A stretch of 64,000 bases of DNA from Mycteria americana. Lineage: Eukaryota > Chordata > Aves > Ciconiiformes > Ciconiidae. This document shows positions 51,101-61,003 of the stretch, piece by piece. The stretch's first letter is position 1. Each line of letters opens with the position of its first letter. The stretch is from contig NC_134365.1 in NCBI RefSeq assembly GCF_035582795.1, forward strand, positions 78,101,635 to 78,165,634. The letters are read 5' to 3'. The notes under the pieces are model-generated. The model saw only the letters and a list, made by a program, of their open reading frames with translations, did no database searches and was not told the DNA's origin. The translations under genes were made by a program, and so were the position numbers.

Positions 51101-54100
51101 AGCTTGGTGCTCAAGGAAGGGGCTGCAGGGCCCAAGGGATGTAACTGGGAACGTGGCTCCTTTCCAGTTGTAGCCAGCCCTTTGGCTTCCTGGTCAGCGT
51201 CCCCTTGCAAAGGCAGGAAGGTTATTGGAAAGGGAGATGGAAGGACTGCCACGTAAGAAAGTGAAATAAACAAAATGCTTCCCCCCCCCAAAAAAATGGT
51301 ATTTGGAGACAGATTAGTATAAAATTGCAGAAAGAAAAAGAAAACGAAAATAGGAGAGGAAAGGGAGGAGTGCTAGTAACATGGATGGCTACAAGAAACA
51401 GCCAAAGGAATGAGGGAAGCCTCTTTTCTTACAAACTTTTGTCTGACAGTTGCATTTGTGTGTGAATTCTCTGATGTCTAATAAAGGCAGGACTTGGGAA
51501 GTGTGCTCTGCAGCCTTTTCCCTGATGGAAGAGGGAATAGGGTCTTTCTCTCCACCTGTATAACTATTTCTACAAAATTAGTAGGAATATGACTTGAGAG
51601 TTGTCTGTCTCACTTGAAAATTTGCCCCAAATTGGCCAATGAGCCCTGTATTATTAGGGAGAACTAACTGATACTTAACTTCCCTTTAAAAAAACAACAA
51701 AGCACAAAGGAAGTGGAGGTTGAAAGCAAGCCAAGATATCAGATAACGGACTAAAGAGAAAGATGAAACACAATATAGCACTGAGTGCTATACTGTCTAA
51801 ACAACAAGAATATAACTGCCAGCTGCTTTGTTTTCCTCTGCAGTTATTGATTGACTGGATTAACACAACTCTGAAAGAGGAACACATAGTAGTAAAAAGT
51901 CTGGAAGAAGATCTGTATGATGGGCTGGTACTTCATCATCTTTTGGGTAAGCTGCTGCTTTGAGTTTAACTCGCAAACACATCATGGAGGAACTTCCAGA
52001 TCAAAGAATAAACCTCACAAATCGCAATAGCAGTGATCTGCTGGAGTCTCGCTTCTCGCTAATGGAGAAAGCAGGGCACTGTGGACCATCTGTGATAACT
52101 GCAATTCTGAGCAAATGCCTGATGATCCAGTATTGTTTTTATACAGTTATTATTCTTTTAAGAAGGTCTTTTTAGCTGCTAGTTAACATAATAAAAAGGT
52201 TAACTTTGAAGTGTGAAATTACGGTGCCTCTGAAGGGAGGGAGGGCTTCATAAGCCAGGAGCACAAAGGTGGCTTGTGTTCCTACCAGAAACATTGGATG
52301 GAATTAGCACTATAATTAATATGTTTTCCTCCTTAAAAAAAAAAAAAAGAAAAAGTTCTAGGTCTAAAGCACTGGGCTGAAACAGATGAAAATCTGAGAG
52401 GCTCTCTACATTACAAGGTGCTTGTATAGAGATGTGACCTCTTGGAACAGCCTGTTGGTCCATTTCTATTTCTCCATCTCTCCTGTCCCTACTTCATTTT
52501 TCTTTCCCCTTTCACTCTCGTTGGGGACGTCTTTCAAATCGTATCTCCTTTTCACCAAGGCTGAGGACAGCAGCGTGAATAGGATTGGCTTATTTTCATA
52601 GTTTAGTTGCCTGAGTAATGAGCTGGGATTTCTTCTATACATGTGAGTTGATATCACCTTTGTGCACTGTCTACAGGAAAGATTCACTCGTTGGATTCCT
52701 GTAGCTTCCAGTAGGAAAAGGAGGAACATGGAGTGCTAGGGTTGGGGGATGAAGCTGCAAGGAATGATTTGAGTCCTCTCCCTTTTGCAGAACTTCACTG
52801 ATTTTACTGAGGCTTTCAGAGAGCGCAGGAGTTTAACAAGGCATACAGCTGTGGGATGTGGGTCTGTGGAAGCTATTAAGTGGTATCAAACATTTAAAAC
52901 AAGACTTTGTGTGCTTTGCTGTCATTTTATGTTTCTGATTTATTTTTTTTTTTTTTCCCTATGGTGGTGTTAAAATACCTCCTTCTCCTTCGTATGGACT
53001 GTGTGTCAAAGAGAACCTAGGATCTTTCAAGCTGGATGTTGACAAGATCGCATTAACGGAAAAAAAACAGCGACAGAAACTCTCTGTGATTCTGGAAGCT
53101 GTGGCTAAGTGTTTGCAACTGGAAGAAAGTCAGCTGAAATGGAGTGTGGAATGTAGGTGCAGAAGTGAAATTGGAGAAAATTATCCATCATGGGGCTTCC
53201 TCTGCTATAAGGCTGCTGTGAGGCAAAGGGGTGCCAGAACAGTAATTAAACAACCTGTTTTCAATTACTAGTTGAATCACAAGTGAGACAGGAATATCTG
53301 ACCCTGACTGGGTCATGCAAGCTGCATCCTCTAAGTGTGTGGCTTATGGACCACTTAACAGCCCTCAGCATCTGTGTGTATGTCTCACAAAATGGACTTT
53401 TAAGGTGTGGTATTGCTGAATTATGATATTATATAAACCCCAATCTGATGTCCCATTGTCGCGGATGGAGTGAGCGTGCACTTCACTCGTTAGAGAGAAG
53501 TAAAAATATAGTTTATTGATACAGAATAGGGAGTTAACAAAGTTCAATGCGACAGTGTTTTAACAAGATTCGATGGCGAGGTGCACTCGATTATTTACTG
53601 CATAGAGGACAGGGTCAGACAAAACTGTCAGGGAGACCCTCCCGTTGAGTCATGAGGTTTGGAAAAGGATCCCCTTGCTTTCTAAACTCCTTCTCAGAGA
53701 GGAGTCTAGGTGCGGCTAGATCCAGTCCTAGTCCCAGACTTGGTCAATGGTTTATATCTAAAGGATTATATATGTGCGCAATCAATCCTTTATATCACTT
53801 AGCTAAGATTTCAAAGTTTAGCATGCTATTAGTCACTTGCCGAGGATCTGTTGCGGCAAGGAATCTCTCAACCTCGAGGAGTAACCTTGAGAGGCGTCCC
53901 TGCTCAAGGGGAGATCCTGCCGTGCAGCCCGCTGCCATGCAGGAGAGCTCCAAGGGCTCTTGGGCTGCTCACTATTTATGGGGGATAAGGTGATTGACCC
54001 ATAGTCATATTTGCATGCCGACCACAGGTTTTAGTTTCTTGGGTGGGTGCACAACACAATAGCCCAACACAGGCTATTGTTGGGCTAATAGCCCAACCCT

Positions 54101-57100
54101 TAAGCTATTGTGTTGTTATCTGTCTCCTGAATCCACTTTGAGCCGATGGTGACCAGATGCATCCATTATAATCACCACTGGTGGTTATCACCTAAGCAGG
54201 GTTGCAGGAGATAAAGGTCAGGGGCGGGGAAAGCACACCGTCACACCTATATGTGTTATGGCCCTCCATGACTTTGGGATCCTCTGCACAGGGAGAATTT
54301 AGGATCTTAGAGTGAGATTTACCTGTTTTGCACACTAAACATTGTTTTCTTTCTTTACACGAAATAGCTATCTTGGCAAAGGACTTACTGAGCACACTGC
54401 ATCTTCTGGTTGCAATAGCAAAGCACTTCCAACCCAACCTGGCCATGCCTCCAAATGTTCAAGTGGAAACAATCACCGTTGAGGTAATTATAGTTTTAAT
54501 ATTTCTTACAGTAGATCCTAGAGACCTTTCACAAGACTTAGTTTGGTTAGAATTAAGGAGAAATGTGCGTGCAGCTGTGAAAGAGATAGTTATATTTTCT
54601 GTGAACCGTGCCTTTTAATTTCTGAGTTTGCTGGACTAGACTATCATTTTGGGCTCAGTTCAGATGCTGTATCTTTAAAAGGGTAGAAACACTATGCTGG
54701 TTTTTTCTCCTTGATCAAAAAAAGGAATGGTCCAAACTGAAAACAGCTGTTGATCTCTGTAAAAAAAGAAAAAGAAGAAATTCTGCTGTTACTGTCTCCA
54801 AATGTTTTAAGAAGTGTTTAGAAGCCTGCACTCGTAAATCGTGACACCGGTTTAACGCTGAGGATTTATTTCTTTAAGGGAAGGGAGTTTTTTCTCCCCC
54901 TCCACTGGGGTCACATTTTGGTATTTTTCTCTACAAGCTGAGATCTACATGCTTTCTTCATCTATTTTGTTTCTTAAAGTCAGCTCTGGGACTTTAGGAG
55001 AACATCAAATATCCAACAATTTGGGATATAATTGCAAAAATTAGCACCGCTGTGTTACAGTTGTAACGGAGGGGCTGCGATTCAGTGGTGTTGGGAGCCC
55101 AGCACACGGTCTGCATGGCAAGACCTAGCGCTCTTCCCTCTTTGAAGGATCATAACTGGAACTGAAATGAAGCATGCCCTTGAGATACGTATGTCACTTT
55201 AGGAGGTTTAAAAGTGTCCTGGAGGGACAGCTTCTTCTGGGGCTTGGTTCTGCAAAGGTAGCCGTTGTGGCCCCGTCCCAGTCGAGCACTTTGGCAGAGG
55301 AGTGGTCCCTATGGTATCTAATGGGAGTCCAAATTGCACGTTGCTGCCCGCAGCCAGACGCTCCCGTCGTGTGGGTCTCGTGTGACAACCCAGACTCCGA
55401 GTAAAGCAGCCCTCCGTCTAGTGCCTTATGGGGCTGCGAGTGCCTCAGCTGTGGCAGAAATCGGGAGGGATTATTTGGGAAACCGCAGCATCGGGAAGGG
55501 CTGTTAACCCAGAGAGAGAAAGGAGCCGCAATGGAGATAATGGGGTTGTGGTTGTGAGCTGATTCCCTGTAGGAGAAATTAATGCCCCTGATGGGAACGG
55601 CAGTCATTAGGTCAGAAGTGAGGAAAGCCCGTGAAGGCAGAGGCTCAGAAGAGGGGCCGAGAGCAGGCAGGGGGAAACGTTGAGGAAGCCCAAAGGAGAC
55701 CAGAGAAGGCCTGGCCTTTCTGCGACACATGCCTGCGGGAAGGACCTGCTCTTGCCCGGTGGGGCTGGGTGTGCTGCTCTTCAGCAACGAGTTGACCCAA
55801 AGGAGTTGACTCGGTACGTAAACAGAGGGTGTTTTTCACTGCCTAAAAGGGGAGAGCAGCAAACACCAAAGACTCCTCTGTGATAAGAGATGTTTGCCAG
55901 GCGCCTGACTAAAGCAGCAGGCGTGCCCATCCTCTCCTGTCTCTTCAGACTGGGTCGAAGTTGGGTTGAAGCACTGTTTTTGATGCTATGTGGCATACTA
56001 AGATCTATGTAGAGGAAAAAAAGGCACAAGGACATTAGCAAAAATCCCAAGTGGCTTCAGAAATAGTAAGAATTGCCAACCTAAATCTAAGCAACCGAAG
56101 ACAAGTCCTCTGTAGGGAGGATTCATCGATGGGTGGCAGGCCATGCTGTGAGGTTGTTATAGGGCAGAAGTGACCACCTCCAGTGCTGTAGAACCGAAGA
56201 GTCCTTAATGCAGTGAGGTGCGCAAGGAAACCGCTGCCTGCCCAAAGCAGCTTCGCTGCTGCCAGGCAGCATCGAGGCTCCAGACAAACATGCCAGCCTC
56301 TGAACTTCACCAGCCGAGGGACCATGTGCTTCTCCTTTGGCTTCCTCCGATGGGGAAGTAGGTAATTTCTGGTTGAAGAGTGAAGAGAGCAGAAGGGAGC
56401 AGCAACCTCTCAAAGTGCCTGTACTAATTGTACTGGACTTCTGGAATAAATGCCCTCTGGTAATCTTTTAAGGCAGCAAAGAGTTAATGAAAGCCTCATT
56501 AATGCTTTCAGATTTTTTTTTGGTGTAACAAAACCGAAAATATTTATTGTCTTTTTAACAGAACACCTCCAGAGGATTAAAGACAGCAAGTGCGGTGGAA
56601 TATATCACAGAAAACAAGTAAGAGGGGATATATCTGGTTTTTACACTGTCAATCAGAAAGGAAATATTGTGGGTGTTTTCCCCCTTAGAAAAAATAGCTG
56701 GGATCATGATGATGACAAAAAGCGTAAACCCAGGCATGCATATGCATGTGAACTATTTCTCTGATTCCCCCCCCCCCCGCCCCTTCTTCACATTGGGTAT
56801 TATGGTATAATACCCTTCTGCTTTATTCTTTATATAAACTTCTCTAAAATAATGTCTATGACTGTTTCTGAGGCTTAGTGTTTGTCATTGCCATGAAATA
56901 TAATAACAAATATAATAATAAAAATCCAGTACTGTAAATTCACCTGTCCCAGACTAAACTGGAAATTTGGTAAAGCCATAGAGGTTTAAATCTACAATTA
57001 ATTTATTGCTCTTGTGTCGTTAAATAAAGAGAAAGGAGACAGTTCTTCAGTTTGAGCTTGCTGAATTTGTGAGGTGCTGTCGTTATATACGGAGTTAAGT

Positions 57101-60100
57101 AGCAGGATACCATTTATAAACTGAGAAAATATGGACATCATCCCAAGCATAGAAACAGATTTTCCTACTATCATCTTTTATATGCTAGAACATCTTCACA
57201 TTCTAATATAATGAGCAGCTTATTGGAAGAGGATATTATGGATTGTGCTTATAAAATCAATGTTCATCGGTCTGTGGGCCAGTTAAAATCTCATATACTT
57301 CCAAGAGCCTATACAGATACACAGTGTACTTAAAAATGTCTGTTGGAAGGTTACCCTGACATAAAGTTAATGGCACTTTGTACTGTATCTCCTGCTTTAC
57401 AAGACAGCTGATGGCCCAGATAAGCTTTGCTTATGAACAAGATTAGTTCTGCTGAATGCTTTTTCTAATTCCTTTTTTTATTGCACTTTTAGAGAGAATT
57501 TAGAAGCACAGTCAAGTAAGTACTGGCATTGCCAAGTTCAGTGTTTCGCTATTATGTGCTGTTATACACCACATTCTGATCCCTCTTTACCTCATGATAA
57601 AATCAGTATGCTCCCACTAGAGTTAATGGAGATTCAATGATTTCCCCTAGTGTTTTTCTCCACAAGTCTTCCGTTAATGTGTGTTCATATGAACACAATA
57701 TAGTTTGGAAATTGGGTGGTCGCTTTGCCTGTGGACTACAGGCAACAAATGGGAGGTGAGACAAGAAATGATACAGTGGGTTGATAACCCAACAGAGAAG
57801 ACCTGGCTGGGGGACAAAGTATGTCGCGGATTTACACATTGACCTCATTCACGGTTGGAACTATTTACGAGCGTAATGGCTTGAGAATTGGCCTTCTTGT
57901 TGCTACCAGTTTCAATGTAGTTTCCTTTCTGCAGCTTGCAAACGAGATTTTGAAATCTCCTGGTGCTCGATTATGGATGGCAGCTCAGTAAAACCAATGT
58001 CCCCCGAGATTTTACCCTTAGGGCTTTTGAGGGCTGCGAAACACTTGAGGTGAAAAATGTGCACATGCGCAGAGCCTGCAGAAGGTCTGGGTACTGCTCA
58101 GGCTTCAGTGTGAGCTGCTCTTCCTTGCTGCAAAGGAGCACGTTGCGTCCCCAGTGAATCAAGGCAGCCGTTTTAATTCTCTGCTGTGCCCTTTATGTTA
58201 CCGTTTTCATCCTTTGCAGAGGTGCAAACTATATCATTTGATACATATTTATCACTTATTCCACTGAGTGGCCTCTAGTGTGGGCTGAAATTGTGAAACA
58301 AACCCTGTAATTAGGTGTTTCTTTGAGTGGGCCGATTCTGCTGGAAAGAGAAATCTGCAATTCACTCTTCAAAATGTTGCCTCTGTCTATTTTTAACACA
58401 GCTTGCTTAACAAAGGAGAAATCCCAAAGCGTGGCTCCAGAAGAGGGCTCTCTAGTTTGCGAGACCATTGCAGGTTTCAGGCTGTTGCTCAGTGATTTGT
58501 TTGATGGATTCACCTATTCCCTGACATTGCTCCTGCAGCAACCCCCTAACAGGGAGAACAGAGAAACCAGAGGAAACCCATTCGCAGCGGAGGCTTCTCT
58601 GTCGCTGGCTTTTGGGAGGAATCTTCCTTAAGCAAAGCTACCTTTGCTCGCCTGCACCGTAGAAACTGGTTCTCCATTTAGTTGTGCTGCCAGAGTGCCC
58701 TTGATTTTTAAGGGTGTTTCAGATGCTTTGTTCATGCTTGAACCAGAGCGGTCTTGTGGCGGGGTTACCGTGAGGAGACGTATCCTGCTCTTGCTAAACC
58801 TGGGAGGAAAATGGAGGAGAGGGTGGGCGTTCACAGGGACTTCGATGAATCTCACTTCCTTGGAAATCTTTAAGCTTGTGCTAGTTCCCTGGCACAGCGC
58901 TGCTGGCGCTGGCTCGGTGCCTGCCTTTAAACTGGACGGCAGCGCTGGTCATTTTTGAGGTCCATGAATTTTCAGAGGAAGGGCAGTGTCTCCAAACTCA
59001 ATATCTAGTTTGTGGTTTTTTGAAGGAAGGGGGCTGTTTTTCTGCAAATTTGATGTAACTGATGCTTCTGTTGGGAGAGAACAGTAAAATGTATAGCTCT
59101 TCTTCCCTGCTTACAATATTTTATCCCAGGGGTTCAGGGTTAAAAAAACGTAACTGAAAAGAGATAAACTGTAGAGATGCGAAACTTAGCCGTTGCTCAG
59201 ACTGGTGGCAGCACAAATCTTGAGAACCTCTGCAGGCGAAAATTACAGAGCTGAATGAAGTAAATTGTTTCCTCTGATGTAGTCGGGCTGAAGGGAAGCC
59301 TGTCACCCTGTCCTCTGATAAATACAAAAGCAGGATTTTTCCCCATCTCCCTACAACTCTTTTCCTCCTTGGCTTATAATATGTGAACACCTTTCTCTTC
59401 CTGGAGCCACTTTAAACCTCTGATCTGACAGTTATTCCAAATAATACCAATTAATGTTCTTTTGATACAGAAGATGATGCCTTTGATGAATTATTTAGCC
59501 GTGCTCCAGATAAACTGGATGCTGTAAAAAAGGTAATTTACTTTTTTAATAGACATCACAATATGTAAGGTAAAACATAATTCATGACTTCACTGAAAAA
59601 AGTAATCTTTTTTCCACCCTCTCCTCCCCTTCTGTTTTCTTCAGGTGTTTTTGCAGTTTGTCAACCAGCATGTTGGAAAATTAGGATTAAATGTAAAAGA
59701 CATCGAATCTCAGGTAGCCTGCTCTAAGCTGCATGTTAACCATGTTTTGTCAGCCATTTGAGTGTTTCCCCTCACTGTTAGCATTCCTCCTTTTTGTGGC
59801 AGTGATTTGAAGCTTGGCAACATAACAATTATTTCTAGCTTCAGGTTAAGATATTAGGCTTCAGTCTCTGAAGTTTCTGAGCTAGTAAGTAATGAAAAAA
59901 TATAGCTTTGTATTGAATGCTGCCCTTGTAATGCTACAGGGAGTAATTTTTGGAGTCTGCCCAACTCCTGTGGATGCTCTTTCTGTCGGGATGGAAATAA
60001 AGGTGTCTGACAATTAAACTGAAAGCCAAGTTGATTGCTGGTGCTTAGTGATTTTTAATGCTGGATTTGCTTCACGGTGGGAAGGCCTGATTTTCATTAC

Positions 60101-61003
60101 ATTTCCAAGTCCCATCCTCTGAATGTCAAGCTTCTTTAGAGTCCATGAAATTGCAAGAGAAGTGCTTGTTAGGCACCTCGGGATTACTTCCCTGGGCGTT
60201 GATGAAGAGCGGCACAACTGCACCTCCGCTGTCCTCCTCCACTGCCGCTGCCTCTGGGGAGGGTGGATGGCAGCTCGTGCAGAGCCGGGGAGCCGCAGCA
60301 TCCTCCCCGTGCCTCTCCGGGGACCGAGCGAGCAATGGGAAATGAGCTCAGGGACGTCCCTCGTGGCTTTTTCTTTCCCTGCTTCTGCAGAGCGTATGCA
60401 ATAACTGCGGGAGAAATCAGCCCACAGCTCTTGCTTTGCTCCGGGCATTCAAAACCTCGGTGCAGTGGCGGTCCCTGCGATTTATGCCATGCGGAGAAAA
60501 GCAAAGCCGTGCTCCAGTGCTCTTTCGGGTTTTCCTGGTAGGCGACTGTGAGAAAGGAAGTTTTGCGAGTGTTTTGTCATAAATCTCAGGCACTAGGCAC
60601 AATTGTCTTTTATTTACAGTTATGCATTTGTCGCTTGTGGTCATCTGAAGTCTCTTCACAACTGGAATAGTTTGTTTTAATAGCTGTCCTTTTACAAGGT
60701 TGTATTTTTACTAATATGAGCTTGGGAGCCTTATGTAACAAAACACGAAGTTCACTGTAGCAGGGGTTGAGGGAGCTGAGTCATTAGGCTGTCTGTTTGC
60801 CAGAGTATCAATTAAATTCCTTTATTGCTAGAATGGCATTTATCGGAGTAATTTACTAAAAGCCAATGTAATAAATAATATTCAGATCATTCTTCATCCA
60901 GTTTGCAGATGGAGTTATTTTACTTCTGTTAATTGGACAACTGGAGGGTTACTTTCTGAATTTAAAAGATTTCTTCCTGACTCCAGCCAGCACCACAGAG
61001 ATG
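48104..61003 (+). CDS. PARVG: PARVG (gamma-parvin), 5' and central part, ten coding exons
   Basis: Gamma-parvin is the blood-cell-enriched parvin, an adaptor with two CH domains that binds ILK in the ILK-PINCH-parvin complex (family knowledge). Joining 48104-48182, 48691-48755, 51844-51946, 53012-53152, 54368-54483, 56562-56617, 57493-57515, 59471-59532, 59645-59713 and 60902-61003 gives an open frame of 272 codons with matching phases and GT-AG introns. Human gamma-parvin, as I recall it, has about 271 residues to the same point of 331 in total, so about 60 residues in later exons lie past 64000. Gamma is called from the short MDPDFL-type N-terminus with a KKKLIKPTS segment, LKEEHIVVKSLEEDLYDGLV, KDLLSTLHLLVAIAKHFQP and FADGVILLLLIGQLEGYFL. 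CH1 covers about residues 44-150; CH2 starts near 212. Confidence 0.95.
48183..48690 (+). other. PARVG: PARVG intron, no other content
   Basis: GT-AG intron of 508 nt, AT-rich, with nothing recognised. Confidence 0.88.
48691..48755 (+). CDS. PARVG: PARVG exon: N-terminal basic segment
   Basis: This 65-nt exon completes a Gly codon and reads GEKKKLIKPTSSNNPKLEEL and then KL. It matches the KKK...PTS...PKFEEL segment of human gamma-parvin. The acceptor is tttcatag. The donor CTG|gtacca is weak. It joins in phase 0 to LLIDW. Confidence 0.9.
48756..51843 (+). other. PARVG: PARVG intron before CH1
   Basis: GT-AG intron of about 3.1 kb. It contains a T run of about 20 (50770-50790) and a C8/A-rich run (51282-51297). 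No repeat family was recognised. Confidence 0.85.
51844..51946 (+). CDS. PARVG: PARVG exon: start of CH1 (LLIDWINTTLKEEHI...)
   Basis: This 103-nt exon reads LLIDWINTTLKEEHIVVKSL and then EEDLYDGLVLHHLL. It has the same length and phases as the PARVB exon at 8437-8539. The acceptor is cctctgcag and the donor G|gtaagc. Confidence 0.96.
51947..53011 (+). other. PARVG: PARVG intron within CH1
   Basis: GT-AG intron of about 1.07 kb (gtaagc...aaag), with an A run at 52335-52349 and a T run near 52943-52957. Nothing else is recognised. Confidence 0.85.
53012..53152 (+). CDS. PARVG: PARVG exon: CH1 middle (ENLGSFKLDVDKIAL...)
   Basis: This 141-nt exon reads ENLGSFKLDVDKIALTEKKQ, then RQKLSVILEAVAKCLQLEES and QLKWSVE. 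The acceptor, gtgtgtcaaag, has a poor pyrimidine tract; a T-rich run lies about 45-65 nt upstream. The donor is T|gtaggt. The frame demands the first AG of aaagag. Confidence 0.94.
53457..54245 (-). mobile_element. Solo LTR of an endogenous retrovirus, antisense to PARVG
   Basis: It is bounded by TGTCGCGGAT and CCGTCACA on the + strand, so it starts TGTGACGG and ends CCGCGACA on its own strand. On the minus strand it has a TATA-type box CATAAATA (complement of 53973-53980) and AATAAA (complement of 53512-53517), in the correct LTR order. Flanks cccat (left) and cctat (right) differ by one base and probably are a decayed 5-bp target duplication. No internal viral genes are attached. Its U3 carries nested palindromes (54051-54116 and 54168-54188). 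Confidence 0.85.
54051..54116. repeat. Nested inverted repeats in LTR U3
   Basis: Perfect 13-nt arms acaacacaatagc (54051-54063) and gctattgtgttgt (54104-54116) enclose two further perfect stems. These are 9-nt arms 54056-54064/54072-54080 with a 7-nt loop, and 8-nt arms 54080-54087/54089-54096 with a 1-nt centre. The stems overlap, so they are alternative folds. Confidence 0.85.
54368..54483 (+). CDS. PARVG: PARVG exon: end of CH1 (SILAKDLLSTLHLLV...)
   Basis: This 116-nt exon reads SILAKDLLSTLHLLVAIAKH, then FQPNLAMPPNVQVETITVE. The acceptor is cgaaatag, with a T-rich tract upstream (ttgttttctttctttac). The donor is GAG|gtaatt. A retroviral LTR ends 122 nt before this exon. Confidence 0.95.
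54484..56561 (+). other. PARVG: PARVG intron with a CpG-richer segment
   Basis: GT-AG intron of about 2.1 kb. The segment of about 55060-55810 is GC- and CpG-richer than its surroundings. It is open in long stretches on both strands, including a 197-codon minus-strand stretch at 55194-55787 with no recognisable protein family. No repeat was identified. Confidence 0.8.
56562..56617 (+). CDS. PARVG: PARVG exon: inter-CH linker, first part
   Basis: This 56-nt exon reads NTSRGLKTASAVEYITEN plus two bases. It aligns to the STKSGLK...LTE linker of human gamma-parvin. The acceptor is tttttaacag and the donor AA|gtaaga. It ends in phase 2, while the next clear exon starts in phase 1. Confidence 0.88.
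56618..57492 (+). other. PARVG: PARVG intron before the predicted microexon
   Basis: GT-AG intron of 875 nt, AT-rich, with a C-rich run (56767-56783). The boundaries depend on the microexon call. Confidence 0.7.
57493..57515 (+). CDS. PARVG: PARVG predicted 23-nt microexon
   Basis: This is inferred from phase: exon 56562-56617 leaves two bases and exon 59471-59532 needs one, so an exon of length 2 mod 3 must lie between. The stretch at 57493-57515 fits, with a strong acceptor (T-rich tract, then gcacttttag) and a consensus donor (CAA|gtaagt). It adds K, then ENLEAQS, then K by split codons. Its place matches the 20-nt PARVB microexon. Confidence 0.8.
57516..59470 (+). other. PARVG: PARVG intron after the predicted microexon
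   Basis: GT-AG intron of 1,955 nt (gtaagt...acag). Nothing else is recognised. The boundaries depend on the microexon call. Confidence 0.7.
59471..59532 (+). CDS. PARVG: PARVG exon: linker to CH2 (DDAFDELFSRAPDKL...)
   Basis: This 62-nt exon completes a codon and reads DDAFDELFSRAPDKLDAVKK. The acceptor is ttgatacag and the donor AAG|gtaatt. It has the same size and phase as PARVB 22903-22964. Confidence 0.95.
59645..59713 (+). CDS. PARVG: PARVG exon: CH2 helix 1 (VFLQFVNQHVGKLGL...)
   Basis: This 69-nt, phase-0 exon reads VFLQFVNQHVGKLGLNVKDI and then ESQ. The acceptor is a strong pyrimidine tract ending ttcttcag; the donor CAG|gtagcc is weak. The preceding intron is only 112 nt. Confidence 0.95.
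59714..60901 (+). other. PARVG: PARVG intron containing a CpG-rich patch
   Basis: GT-AG intron of 1,188 nt inside CH2. Its central part (60170-60500) is markedly CpG-rich. Confidence 0.85.
60170..60500. promoter_or_regulatory. Intragenic CpG-rich patch in PARVG
   Basis: By eye count about 21 CpG dinucleotides fall in about 330 bp of GC-rich sequence, while the flanking intron has almost none. It may be an intragenic CpG island, enhancer or alternative promoter. Alternatively it is a GC-biased patch maintained by gene conversion. No core promoter was identified. Confidence 0.35.
60902..61003 (+). CDS. PARVG: PARVG exon: CH2 core (FADGVILLLLIGQLEGYF...)
   Basis: This 102-nt, phase-0 exon reads FADGVILLLLIGQLEGYFLN, then LKDFFLTPASTTEM. 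The acceptor is ttcatccag and the donor ATG|gtaggt. It is the last PARVG exon recognised in the window. Confidence 0.96.

Larger units (their letters stand above)
53153..54367 (+). other. PARVG: PARVG intron, two thirds of it a solo LTR
   Basis: GT-AG intron of 1,215 nt (gtaggt...atag). The LTR at 53457-54245 makes up 789 nt of it, so the pre-insertion intron was probably about 420 nt. Confidence 0.85.

Noticed and set aside
55194..55787. 197-codon minus-strand open stretch as a gene
   Set aside because: It starts at TTG, has low-complexity Ser/Pro-rich composition typical of GC-rich noncoding frames, and no known family. It is kept only as a composition anomaly.
60014..60448. 144-codon minus-strand open stretch in a PARVG intron
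   Set aside because: It overlaps the CpG-rich patch, where stops are rare in several frames on both strands. No domain was seen.
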